A model generated the notes under the pieces. The model saw only the letters and a list, made by a program, of their open reading frames with translations. It had not been told where the DNA came from and made no database searches. 41,607 nt of DNA from Lawsonibacter sp. (GTDB lineage: Bacteria; Bacillota; Clostridia; Oscillospirales; Oscillospiraceae). This document shows, piece after piece, positions 17,542 through 27,272 of this stretch. The stretch's first letter is position 1; the number at the start of each line of letters is the position of its first letter. Where the stretch lies: the NCBI GenBank assembly GCA_022798855.1, contig JAAWNI010000002.1, positions 1 to 41,607 of the forward strand. Direction: 5' to 3'. The translations under genes were made by a program, and so were the position numbers.

Positions 17542-17913
17542 ATGAAACATATGTGGAAACGAATCTTGATGGTAAGCGGCGCCCTGATGCTCGCGCTGTC
17601 CCTGGCGGCGCCCGCCTTTGCCGATGAGCCCGCACAGGCCGGCCCGGCAGCCGCTGTGGACGCTGTAGAGGACCAGGGCGAGGGAATGACCACCGGCATG
17701 AAGGCCATCGCCGTGGCGTTGGCCATCGGCCTCGCCGCCGGCGGCGGCGGCATCGGCATGGGGCTGGCCACCGCCAAGTCGGCGGAGGGCATCTCCCGGC
17801 AGCCCGAAGCGGAGGGAAAGATCAGGACCATGATGATGCTGGGCCTGGTCTTTATTGAGACGGCCATCATCTACGCGCTTCTGGTGGTCATCCTCATTAT
17901 CTTTGTACTGTAA
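17542..17913 (+). CDS. atpE: F1Fo ATP synthase subunit c with a leader-like N-terminus
   Basis: Proteolipid of the rotor ring; 123 residues, longer than the usual 70-90. The N-terminus (1-28) looks like a signal peptide with an AFA cleavage-like site, then an acidic linker of about 20 residues, then the two-helix hairpin with the polar loop motif RQPEA (86-90). The ion-binding carboxylate is Glu106, with Thr107 and Tyr111 placed as in Na+-binding c subunits, but the helix-1 Gln of those proteins aligns with Met73. The ion is therefore probably H+, though the site is mixed. GAGGGGG with proper spacing supports the early start. Confidence 0.92.
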   Translation: MKHMWKRILMVSGALMLALSLAAPAFADEPAQAGPAAAVDAVEDQGEGMTTGMKAIAVALAIGLAAGGGGIGMGLATAKSAEGISRQPEAEGKIRTMMMLGLVFIETAIIYALLVVILIIFVL

Positions 17914-17927
17914 GGCAGGTGAGCACC

Positions 17928-18410
17928 GTGCCGTTGAATATTGACTGGCAGCAGATTTTGCTGCACTGGATGAATCTGGCGATCCTTACCGGCGGGCTGT
18001 ATTTCCTGCTCTGCAAGCCGGTGAAGCAGTTCATGGAGAAGCGGGAGGAGCACTACCGCCAGCTGGACCAGGAGGCCAGCGGGAAGCTGGCCGAGGCCAA
18101 TCGGGTGAAGGCGGAGTATCAGGAGAAGATGGAAGCGGCCAAGGAGGAGATCCATCAGGCCAGGGCCAAGGCCCAGCAGACGGCCCAGCAGTCCGCCCAG
18201 GAGCAGCTGGCCCAGGCCCAGGAGCAGGCCAAACAGATCGTGGCCCGGGCCAGGGCGGAAGCCGAGCACAGCAAGGAGCGGGCTTTGAGGGAGTCCCAGA
18301 GGGAGCTGCGCAGGCTGGCGGCGGAGGCCACCAAGCGCCTGGCCCTCCAGAAGGACCCGTTCGACCAGTTCCTGGACCTGGCGGAGAGGGGAGAGGACGA
18401 TGAGGAGTGA
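17928..18410 (+). CDS. atpF: F1Fo ATP synthase subunit b
   Basis: Peripheral stalk subunit: one N-terminal membrane helix (about 8-28) followed by a long Glu/Ala/Gln-rich coiled coil. The GTG at 17928 gives the typical MPLNIDWQQ start with AGGTGAG just upstream; an earlier in-frame GTG at 17919 overlaps that site. At 160 residues it is normal in length. The end (KDPFDQFLDL...) is where delta would dock in other enzymes. The gene overlaps the delta-alpha fusion by 11 bases, implying tight co-translation. Confidence 0.9.
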   Translation: MPLNIDWQQILLHWMNLAILTGGLYFLLCKPVKQFMEKREEHYRQLDQEASGKLAEANRVKAEYQEKMEAAKEEIHQARAKAQQTAQQSAQEQLAQAQEQAKQIVARARAEAEHSKERALRESQRELRRLAAEATKRLALQKDPFDQFLDLAERGEDDEE

Positions 18411-20157
18411 GAGAAGCCATCTGAACGCCCTGCTGTGCAGCGCCCAGGAGCCCAGCCAGGAGCAGCTGAAGCGCTTCACCCGGTTTCTGGAAAAGAAGTA
18501 TGGGCGGAAGGTCCCCCTGCGCTGGGAGCAGGACGGCAGCCTGCGCTCCGGCTTCCGCCTTCAGGTGGGCTCCGACATCTACGACTGGACCCTGGACGGC
18601 CGGGTAAGGCAGTTCCAGGACTACCTGCGCCAGCTCCAGCCGGGGGCCCAGGACCTGCTGCCCCTGATGCGCCAGGCGGTGGAGGAGTGGAACCTGGCCG
18701 CCACCCCCGAGGAGATCGGCGAGGTGCTGACGGTGGACAGCGAGGTGGCCACCGTCAGCGGATTGGACCACGCCCAGTATGGCGAGATATTGATTTTCTC
18801 CTCCGGCGTCAAAGGCATGGTCCAGGACCTGCGCCAGGGGGAGCTGAGTTGCATCCTCTTTGGGGACAGCGAGGAGATTGCCGCCGGCAGCATTGTGCGC
18901 CGCACTCTGCGCACCGCGGCCATGCCGGTGGGAGAGGGCTATCTGGGCCGGATCGTGGACGCCACCGGGATTCCGGTGGACGGCAAGGGCAAAATTCTGG
19001 CCGAGTCCCACCGCCCTATTGAAGCCCAGGCCCCCGGCATCCTGGACCGCCAGCCCGTCAACACCCCGATGGAGACGGGCCTGCTGGCCATCGACTCCAT
19101 GTTCCCCATCGGACGGGGCCAGCGGGAGCTGATTATCGGCGACCGACAGACGGGCAAGACCGCCATCGCCCTGGACACCATCCTGAACCAGAAGGGGAAG
19201 GACGTGGTATGCATCTATGTGGCCATCGGCCAGAAGACCAGCTCGGTGGCCCAGCTGGCGGAGAACCTGCGCCGGCGGGGCGCGATGGAGTATACGACAA
19301 TCATCAGCGCCCCGGCCAGCGCCTCCGCGACCCTGCAATACATCGCCCCTTACGCCGGCTGCGCCCTGGGGGAGTACTTCATGTACCAGGGCCGGGATGT
19401 GCTCATCGTCTATGACGATCTGTCCAAGCACGCCATCGCCTACCGGACCCTCAGCCTGCTGCTGGAGCGCTCCCCCGGGCGGGAAGCCTATCCCGGCGAC
19501 GTGTTTTACCTCCATTCCCGGCTGCTGGAGCGCTCCGCCCATCTGAGCGACCAGCTGGGCGGCGGCAGCATGACCGCCCTGCCCATTGTGGAAACGCAGG
19601 CGGGGGATGTGTCCGCCTATATCCCCACCAACATCATCTCCATCACCGACGGCCAGATTTTTCTGGAGGGCGACCTGTTCTTCTCCGGCCAGCGGCCCGC
19701 CGTCAATGTGGGCCTGTCCGTCTCCCGCGTGGGCGGCGACGCCCAGACCAAGGCGGTCAAGTCCGCCGCCGGGGCGATCCGCCTGGATTTGGCCCAGTAC
19801 CGGGAGATGGCGGTGTTCACCCAGTTCTCCAGCGACCTGGACGAGGCCACCCGCCGCCAGCTGGTCTATGGACAGGGGCTGATGCGCCTGCTGCGCCAGC
19901 CCCAGTACGCCCCGCTGTCCCAGCATCAGCAGGTGGCCCTTCTGGTGGCCGCCCTGAACCATGTGATGCAGGATGTGCCCATAGAGCAGATGGATCAGTT
20001 CCGGACTGAGCTGCTGGACTATCTGGAGGAGCAGGCCCCCGACCTGTGCCGGCGGATTGACCGCACCGGCCGGCTTCCCGAGGAGGACCGGGAGGAGCTC
20101 CTGGACCTGTCCAGAAAGTTCCTGTCCCAGTTCCAGTCCGGCGAAAAGCAGGGGTGA
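18400..20157 (+). CDS. atpA: ATP synthase delta (C-terminal domain)-alpha fusion subunit
   Basis: Residues about 17-80 match the C-terminal domain of the delta/OSCP subunit (YGRKVPL, then D-SLRSGFRLQVG and DGRVRQFQDYL, as in E. coli NRKVKL...GVIIRAG...GRLERL). From about residue 86 a full alpha subunit follows, including its N-terminal helix, the P-loop GDRQTGKT (247-254), YIAPYAGCALGEYF and the Arg-finger region SVSRVGG. The total is 585 residues against ~500 for plain alpha. The N-terminal six-helix domain of delta, which normally grips the alpha N-termini, is absent, and no separate atpH exists in the operon. Each F1 would carry three delta-CTDs if the fusion is not processed. The ATG follows a GGGAGAGG site inside atpF. 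Confidence 0.9.
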   Translation: MRSERSHLNALLCSAQEPSQEQLKRFTRFLEKKYGRKVPLRWEQDGSLRSGFRLQVGSDIYDWTLDGRVRQFQDYLRQLQPGAQDLLPLMRQAVEEWNLAATPEEIGEVLTVDSEVATVSGLDHAQYGEILIFSSGVKGMVQDLRQGELSCILFGDSEEIAAGSIVRRTLRTAAMPVGEGYLGRIVDATGIPVDGKGKILAESHRPIEAQAPGILDRQPVNTPMETGLLAIDSMFPIGRGQRELIIGDRQTGKTAIALDTILNQKGKDVVCIYVAIGQKTSSVAQLAENLRRRGAMEYTTIISAPASASATLQYIAPYAGCALGEYFMYQGRDVLIVYDDLSKHAIAYRTLSLLLERSPGREAYPGDVFYLHSRLLERSAHLSDQLGGGSMTALPIVETQAGDVSAYIPTNIISITDGQIFLEGDLFFSGQRPAVNVGLSVSRVGGDAQTKAVKSAAGAIRLDLAQYREMAVFTQFSSDLDEATRRQLVYGQGLMRLLRQPQYAPLSQHQQVALLVAALNHVMQDVPIEQMDQFRTELLDYLEEQAPDLCRRIDRTGRLPEEDREELLDLSRKFLSQFQSGEKQG

Positions 20158-20162
20158 GGGAG

Positions 20163-21059
20163 ATGGCAGGCACAAAGGAGATTAAAACCCACATCGAGAG
20201 CGTTCAGGAGACGCAAAAAATCACCAACGCCATGTACCTCATCGCGGCCACCAAGCTGCGCAAGGCCAGGGCGGAGCTGGACAATACCCGCCCCTATTTC
20301 GAGGCCCTGCGGGGGGAGATCAAGAGCATTTTCCGCACTGTGAAGGATGTGGACAGCCGCTATTTTTACCCCGCCGACCCCCCTACCTCAGAGGGGGGGA
20401 CCTACGGCTGCCTGGTCATCACCGCCGACAAGGGGTTGGCCGGCTCATACAACCAGAACGCCATTCGAGAGGCCGAGCGCCTGCTGGAGCAGCACCCCCA
20501 CACCAAGCTGTATGTGGTGGGGGAGTATGGCCGGCGCTTTTTCGACCACCGGAACATCCCCATTGAGCACAGCTTTCTATATACCGCCCAGAACCCCACC
20601 ATGGCCCGGGCCCGGGAGATCAGCGCCCTGCTGCTGGAGCAGTTTGACCGGGGGGACCTGCAAAAAATCTTTGTGGTGTACACCGATATGGAAAGCGGGG
20701 TGTCCTTCCAGGCCCGCTCCACCAGGCTGCTGCCTTTCCACCGGAATTACTTCGCCGCGCCCCGGACGGGGGAGCTGGTGGAGTGGGTGGAAATGGTCCC
20801 CAGCCCCACGGCGGTGCTGGAAAACATGATCCAGAGCTATGTGTCCGGCTTTATCTACAGCGCGCTGATTGACAGCTTCTGCTGTGAGCAGAACGCCCGC
20901 ATGATGGCCATGGACAGCGCCAACCAGAACGCAGAGCAGCTGTTGGACGGCCTGTCCCTGCAATTCAACCGGGTCCGCCAGTCGGCAATCACCCAGGAAA
21001 TCACCGAGGTTTCCGCCGGGGCCAAAGCCCAGCGCCAGAAGCGCGGGAAGGAGATGTGA
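20163..21059 (+). CDS. atpG: F1Fo ATP synthase subunit gamma
   Basis: Central rotor shaft. The N-terminus MAGTKEIKTHIESVQETQKIT and the C-terminal SANQNAEQLLDGL...RQSAITQEI helix are the two conserved halves of the coiled coil; the middle is a Rossmann-like domain with a VITADKGLAGSYN segment. The 298-residue length is normal. An in-frame GTG at 20154 overlaps the atpA stop; the ATG at 20163 matches family N-termini and has AGGGGTGA upstream. Confidence 0.95.
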   Translation: MAGTKEIKTHIESVQETQKITNAMYLIAATKLRKARAELDNTRPYFEALRGEIKSIFRTVKDVDSRYFYPADPPTSEGGTYGCLVITADKGLAGSYNQNAIREAERLLEQHPHTKLYVVGEYGRRFFDHRNIPIEHSFLYTAQNPTMARAREISALLLEQFDRGDLQKIFVVYTDMESGVSFQARSTRLLPFHRNYFAAPRTGELVEWVEMVPSPTAVLENMIQSYVSGFIYSALIDSFCCEQNARMMAMDSANQNAEQLLDGLSLQFNRVRQSAITQEITEVSAGAKAQRQKRGKEM

Positions 21060-22468
<1,409 letters not shown>

Positions 22469-22469
<1 letters not shown>

Positions 22470-22885
22470 TGGAGGTCTTTCAGGTACATATTCTGGCCGC
22501 GGACCGGACCTTTTATGAGGGGCCCTGCCTCAGCCTGACCATCCCCACCAACGACGGAGAGCTGGGGATCCTGGCCCACCACAGCAGCATGATTGCCGCC
22601 GTCCTGCCCGGCACGCTGCGCTATCAGGCTCCGGGCCAGCCCGTCCAGACGGCGGCGGTTTCCCCAGGGATGGTGAAGATCGCCCATAACGACGTGCTGG
22701 TGCTGGTGGATTCCGCCGAGCGCCCGGAGGAGATTGACGCCGCCCGGGCCCAGCGGGAGGCGGACGAAGCCCGGGAGATTTTGCTGCAAAAAAAGAGCCG
22801 TCAGGAGTACCAGATCGCCCAGGCCGCTCTGGCGCGGGCGCTGAACCGCCTGCAAGTGAAATCCGCCTACGGAAACCGGTTTTAA
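22469..22885 (+). CDS. atpC: F1Fo ATP synthase subunit epsilon
   Basis: Rotor subunit with an N-terminal beta-sandwich (about 1-85, with GELGILAHHSSMIA) and a C-terminal helical hairpin (about 88-135) that can inhibit ATP hydrolysis in relatives. 138 residues, normal. Start and atpD stop share a base (TGATG). It is the last gene of the operon, with a strong terminator 30 bases downstream. Confidence 0.94.
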
Positions 22886-22915
22886 ACGCTTTTTTGGCAT
22901 CATAAATAAGCTGTA

Positions 22916-22950
22916 AAAAGGGTGTATTGATTGGCTCAATACACCCTTTT
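22916..22950 (+). terminator. Terminator of the atp operon
   Basis: A perfect 15-bp stem, AAAAGGGTGTATTGA and TCAATACACCCTTTT, with a 5-base loop. It ends the ATP synthase transcript, and its symmetric A/T flanks would also allow reading on the other strand, toward the convergent XRE gene. Confidence 0.93.
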
Positions 22951-22970
22951 CCGTTGGCCCGCGGAGATAC

Positions 22971-23100
22971 TATAGCAATTATCAGAATTGCTGGCAAATG
23001 TAGGGCGGGACGACCTCGGCCCGCCGTCCTGCCGCAAACGGCGCGCCGGATCGTTGCGCCCTATGGAGTGCCTTTGTCAGCAATTTTGGATCCTGCTATA
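22971..23100. mobile_element. MITE-like element with TAGCA termini and TA target duplication
   Basis: Terminal inverted repeats of about 23 bases (TATAGCAATTATCAGAATTGCTG against TATAGCAGGATCCAAAATTGCTG once inverted; 17 of 23 match by eye). The outermost TA on both sides could be a target duplication as made by IS630/Tc1-type transposases. An inner GTAGGGCG...CGCCCTAT pair echoes the short hairpin repeats. It has no coding capacity. It lies between the atp terminator and the XRE regulator. Confidence 0.6.
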
Positions 23101-23109
23101 AACAGGCTC

Positions 23110-23574
23110 TTAGGATTGGCCCTGTCCCTTTCGGCTCTTCCAGACGGCGGCCAGGATATCCTTCAAAACCAGGAAGGCGTCCAGCTCGCTGTAGCCTCGC
23201 TCACGCTTCAGCTCCTGAATCAGTCCGTCCAGCTTGAGGGCATAATAGTCCACGTTCACCTCCTGGCGGTAGGATAGCAGGATGGGGTATTTTTTGCCCC
23301 AGGCCTTGGTCCAGTCGATTTTTTCCTCCAGGGCGGCGCTGGTCCGCTCAATGGCCTGCTGGACCTCCTCCACGTCCATGTCAAAGTCGATGAGCTCGTC
23401 CAGGGACAGGTGGTACAGCAGGGCCAGCCGCTTGGATTGGCGAATGTCGGGGAGCGTCTCGCACGTCTCCCACTTTGAGATGGTCTGACGGCTTACCCCC
23501 AGCTTTTCCGCCACCTCCTCCTGGGAAAGGCCGCGCTTCTTCCTCGCCTGAAATAAACTGTTTCCTAAATCCAT
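23110..23574 (-). CDS. XRE-family transcriptional regulator
   Basis: 154 residues: an N-terminal Cro/CI-type helix-turn-helix (about 5-60, with SQEEVAEKLGVSRQTISKWE) and a C-terminal helical region of unknown ligand. The start at 23574 has AAGAGGTG upstream; the frame continues further but without a ribosome binding site. It is divergent from the Ter operon across a 264-base gap, so control of that operon and of itself is plausible but not shown. Its stop codon TAA falls in a CTCTTAGG repeat next to the MITE-like element. Confidence 0.85.
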   Translation of the reverse strand: MDLGNSLFQARKKRGLSQEEVAEKLGVSRQTISKWETCETLPDIRQSKRLALLYHLSLDELIDFDMDVEEVQQAIERTSAALEEKIDWTKAWGKKYPILLSYRQEVNVDYYALKLDGLIQELKRERGYSELDAFLVLKDILAAVWKSRKGQGQS

Positions 23575-23765
23575 AAATGGCACCTCTTTCTCTTTGGGAT
23601 ATCCACAGTATAGAAGATTTCGGGGGAAACCGCCACCAATTTTCCCTTGCGGTTTGGAGCGGATTCTTAACATAGGGGGGAGAAGCCGCCCCAAAATGTT
23701 ATCATTTGCCCCTTCCGGAACACAAAGGAGAAATTATAGGGGAAAGAGCGTGGCCTAAAAGGGTA

Positions 23766-23794
23766 TTGACAGGTAAGGAATAACATTCTATAAT
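23766..23794 (+). promoter_or_regulatory. Consensus sigma-A promoter of the Ter operon
   Basis: TTGACA (23766-23771), exactly 17 bases, TATAAT (23789-23794): a perfect consensus. A direct repeat of CGACAA follows in the start-site region (about 23801 and 23811) and could be an operator, for example for the divergent XRE protein; that is speculation. Confidence 0.85.
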
Positions 23795-23838
23795 TGAAAC
23801 GACAAACAGCGACAATTTAAAGAGGGACGCTCAAGATT

Positions 23839-26103
23839 ATGTTTCAACAGGTTGCTTTGGAAAAACTGGAGGATTATTTCAGGCCCCTTTCCGAACGGCG
23901 TGAGAGGTGCGTCTATTTTTACCGTTTTACTGGGCTCTCGCCGGAGGCGGCCGGTTTTATCCGGCGGTACTATGAGGCGGCGCTGCGGGGCGGCGTCGTC
24001 ATTGACGGGCGGCTCCCCAACCCGGACGCCGGACAGTTGGCGTATTTTTCCGAGATCATGGGGATGGATTTCCAAATGGACCGGGCCTTTTTATCCGCGA
24101 AACTGGGGAAATGGCTGCCCCGGATGTCCGCCGGACAGCGGGAAGCGGTGGTTTCCGCCATTTTTTATACCTTTGAGGACATGCTGCGCCGGGGCAAGAA
24201 TGAAAATATTTTGAAAAACGCGTATATAAAATATATGTGTTGGCTTTACTATAAATTTGAACGGATTGTCAATCAATTGGGCGGAGAAGTTCTCCCAAAA
24301 ATTCTCTATGACGGAGAGGTTAGCTATTACGAACTGCAACTTTTGACCGTCCTGTCAAAGGCTGGCGCCGACATCGTGGTATTGGAGCGGGGCAGCGGGT
24401 ATCATCAGTTGGACCCCGCTTCTGAATATTCCCGGCTCTACCAGGGGGAGGGTCTGGCCGGCTTTCCGCCCCAGTTCAGCTTAAAGGGGCTCCAGGCCGA
24501 GCTCACCCGGGAGGCGAACCGGCAGCGGCTGTACGGCCCCCTCCCCAAGGTGGAGGCCTGCACAAACGCTTGGATGAAGAAGCCGGAGCTGAGCGAGGCG
24601 CTGACCCCGGTGGGAGCCCGTGGCAGCGGGGAGGGGTTTTTCTACAACTGCTTCCTGGCGCAGTACGGCGTGTCGGACAAGCTCACCTTTTCCGGCGACC
24701 TTTTTGCTTTTTATAAGCGGCTGACGGGGGAGAAGCGGCGGGTCTGCGTGGTCAGCGGCGGGATTCCCATCCCCGCGCCGGAGGAGATCGCCGCCATTCA
24801 GCGGAAAAACTACGCCAATGTGGAGCAGCTGGCCGGCGGCCTGGCCCAAAATATCCGCTTTCCCGCTGATGCGGAGCTCCAGCGCCTTATGGTCAAGGCC
24901 TTTGTGGACCTTGTGCTGGACGGCGGGGGGCAGCCGGGGAACACCCTGCCCAAGATGACCAACCAGGCGGTCTACCTCCTGTGCTGGCTAAGGCGCTACC
25001 AGAAGGAGCTGTTTGCCGGCTGGAAGCTGCCGGAGGTTTCGGTGTTTATCCTCTTTGGACGGTGCGCCACAGACCCTGAAGCGCGGTTCCTGCGCCTGCT
25101 GGCGCGGCTGCCGGTGGATGTGCTGCTGATTCAGCCCAGCCTGAACGAGGGGGGCTGCCTGCGGGACGAGAACCTGCTGGAGCTGCGCCGTGAGAACTCC
25201 CTCGCGGTGAAGGAATTTCCCTCGGAGAACACGCAGGCGCGGGTGAGCACGGCGGCCTATCAGGCGGAGCGGGACCTGGACGACCTGATGTATCAGGACT
25301 CGGGGCTCTACCGGAATCAGCAGTACGCCAAGGCGGAGACGGTGATCCTCCGGACCATGTACGAGGAGATCGGGCTGCTCTGGGACCAGGAGCTGAAATA
25401 CCGGCCCACATTCCAGACGGCCAACGGCGTTGTGACCATCCCCGTGCTGCTGGAGAAGGTCTGCGGCGTGAAGGACGGGCAGACCGCCCAGTACTGGCAG
25501 GAAATCAAAAAGCTGATCACCCCGGACACCCTGGTGGTTTCCGGCCTGCCGTGGCTCAAACCCCTGGAGGGGAATCCCATCAAGCCCTACGCCACCCAGT
25601 TTTTGCACAACGGGAAGCTGCTGAAAAGCAAGATCAAGGGCCATAAGGCCTACCCCTACGGCATTTTGCGGGGGGAGATGCAGGACTATCTGCTGGACAA
25701 GCTCCAGCTGCTGCTGGACCGGCGGCTCATCGCGGGCACCTATCAGAACGGCACGGAGTATACCGCTGTGGCCGTGGCCCTGAATTTGAAAAAGGAACTC
25801 CTCCGGCTGATCCAGAAGTTTGACTTTACCAGGAAAAACCCCAAGCTGATTGTAATCAACACGGCGGAGGAGGTCCTGTCCCTGGAGGACAGCATCCAGT
25901 TCGCCTTCCTGAATCTGGTGGGGTTTGACATCCTCTTCTTTGTCCCCACGGGGTATCAGTGCATTGAGCGGTATTTTACCCAGCCTTTCGCCAACGAGCA
26001 GCAGATCGGCGAGTATCTTTACGACCTCGCCCCGCCTGATTTCAACACGGTCCAGACGCGGGGGCGCAATCCAATCAGAAAACTATTCGGAAGGAGCAAT
26101 TGA
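23839..26103 (+). CDS. YceG-like protein of the Ter stress operon
   Basis: 754 residues, soluble, no signal peptide. By position and sequence style it is the counterpart of B. subtilis YceG (YceG_bac family), which precedes TelA in the yce operon; its function is unknown. I see a module repeated about three times: residues ~133-182, ~381-433 and ~655-703, each with a helix (CWLYYKF, CWLRRYQ in the first two), a strand, a helix with E-x-x-FL-x-LL, then a strand ending GADIVVL, PVDVLLIQP or GFDILFFVP. A similar module is in the last gene of the operon (37135-38520). The start has AAAGAGG 13 bases upstream, rather far. TelA follows 2 bases after the stop. Confidence 0.72.
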   Translation: MFQQVALEKLEDYFRPLSERRERCVYFYRFTGLSPEAAGFIRRYYEAALRGGVVIDGRLPNPDAGQLAYFSEIMGMDFQMDRAFLSAKLGKWLPRMSAGQREAVVSAIFYTFEDMLRRGKNENILKNAYIKYMCWLYYKFERIVNQLGGEVLPKILYDGEVSYYELQLLTVLSKAGADIVVLERGSGYHQLDPASEYSRLYQGEGLAGFPPQFSLKGLQAELTREANRQRLYGPLPKVEACTNAWMKKPELSEALTPVGARGSGEGFFYNCFLAQYGVSDKLTFSGDLFAFYKRLTGEKRRVCVVSGGIPIPAPEEIAAIQRKNYANVEQLAGGLAQNIRFPADAELQRLMVKAFVDLVLDGGGQPGNTLPKMTNQAVYLLCWLRRYQKELFAGWKLPEVSVFILFGRCATDPEARFLRLLARLPVDVLLIQPSLNEGGCLRDENLLELRRENSLAVKEFPSENTQARVSTAAYQAERDLDDLMYQDSGLYRNQQYAKAETVILRTMYEEIGLLWDQELKYRPTFQTANGVVTIPVLLEKVCGVKDGQTAQYWQEIKKLITPDTLVVSGLPWLKPLEGNPIKPYATQFLHNGKLLKSKIKGHKAYPYGILRGEMQDYLLDKLQLLLDRRLIAGTYQNGTEYTAVAVALNLKKELLRLIQKFDFTRKNPKLIVINTAEEVLSLEDSIQFAFLNLVGFDILFFVPTGYQCIERYFTQPFANEQQIGEYLYDLAPPDFNTVQTRGRNPIRKLFGRSN

Positions 26104-26105
26104 CT

Positions 26106-27245
26106 ATGGGATTAGATTTTAACAGGCCCTCCTCCGGGCCGGCCCCCGTTTTGGAGGTGGCGCCCGCCCAGGGGCAGGAGGAGTACCAGGCCTACGACGT
26201 GGAGGCCGACAGAAGGCAGATGACCCAGATCATGGTCAATTCCCCCGAGGTGGACTCCCTGGCCAGCCAGATCGAGGTCTACAACCTGGAGACTATCGTG
26301 TCCTTCGGCAGCGGTGCGGCCGAGGAGATATCCAAGTGCTCAGACGTCATCCTGAACAGTATGAACATGTCCCAGCTGGACGACTCCAGCGCCATGCTCA
26401 CCACCCTGGCGAAAATCATGGACAAGTTCGACATTGAGGAGATCAAGGACAACCCCGGCCTGTTTGGAAAGCTGTTCGGCAATCTGCGCAGGCAGCTGGA
26501 TAAGATACTGGCCAAATACCACACCATGGGCGACGAGGTGGACAAGATTTATGTCCAGCTGAAGCAGTACGAGTCGGAGATCAAGCAGTCCAACCGGAAG
26601 CTGGAGGACATGTTCCAGGCCAACGTGGGCTACTACCACGAGCTGGTGAAGTATATCCTGGCCGGTGAGCAGGGCTGCCGGGAGCTGGAGGAGTACATCG
26701 CCCAGCGGAGGGCGGAGATGGAATCCACGGGGGACGCCTCCATCCAGTTTGACCTGACCACCCTGGAGCAGGCGCTGATGATGCTGGAGCAGCGCACCCA
26801 GGACCTGCGCACCGCCGAGAGCGTGGCGATGCAGTCCATCCCCATGATTAAGACCATGCAGTTCAGCAACATGAACCTGGTCAGAAAGATCAACTCCGCC
26901 TTTATCATCACCCTGCCTGTGTTCAAGCAGGCCCTGACCCAAGCCATCATGCTCAAGCGCCAGCGCATCCAGGCGGAGGCCATGTCCGCCCTGGACGACA
27001 AGACCAATGAGATGCTCATCCGCAACGCCCAGAACACCGCCGAGCAGTCCAAGATGACCGCCCGCCTGGCCTCCGGCAGCTCCATCAAGATCGAGACGCT
27101 GGAGAAGACCTGGCAGACCATCGTCAAGGGCATCGACGAGACGCGGCAGATTCAGGAGAACGCCCGCAAGCAGCGGGTGGACGACCAGAAGCGCCTGGAG
27201 ACGATCAAGGCGGAATTTAACAGCAGATACCACATGCCAAAATAA
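26106..27245 (+). CDS. telA: TelA/KlaA-family toxic anion resistance protein
   Basis: 379 residues, highly helical, with long coiled-coil stretches (about 150-260 and 330-379) and a conserved core around MKTMQF...VRKINSAFIITLPVFKQALTQAIMLKRQ, typical of TelA (B. subtilis YceH). The family is tied to tellurite and other stress resistance; the mechanism is unknown. The ATG at 26106 has AAGGAG 8 bases upstream within the end of the preceding gene. Its place between the YceG-like and TerD genes is the usual one. Confidence 0.92.
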   Translation: MGLDFNRPSSGPAPVLEVAPAQGQEEYQAYDVEADRRQMTQIMVNSPEVDSLASQIEVYNLETIVSFGSGAAEEISKCSDVILNSMNMSQLDDSSAMLTTLAKIMDKFDIEEIKDNPGLFGKLFGNLRRQLDKILAKYHTMGDEVDKIYVQLKQYESEIKQSNRKLEDMFQANVGYYHELVKYILAGEQGCRELEEYIAQRRAEMESTGDASIQFDLTTLEQALMMLEQRTQDLRTAESVAMQSIPMIKTMQFSNMNLVRKINSAFIITLPVFKQALTQAIMLKRQRIQAEAMSALDDKTNEMLIRNAQNTAEQSKMTARLASGSSIKIETLEKTWQTIVKGIDETRQIQENARKQRVDDQKRLETIKAEFNSRYHMPK

Positions 27246-27272
27246 ATATTAAGAAAACGGAGGAATCAACTT

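Noticed and set aside
17542-17913. Assignment of the ATP synthase as Na+-driven
   Set aside because: Glu-Thr-Tyr fits, but the key helix-1 Gln aligns with Met73, so the Na+ signature is incomplete.
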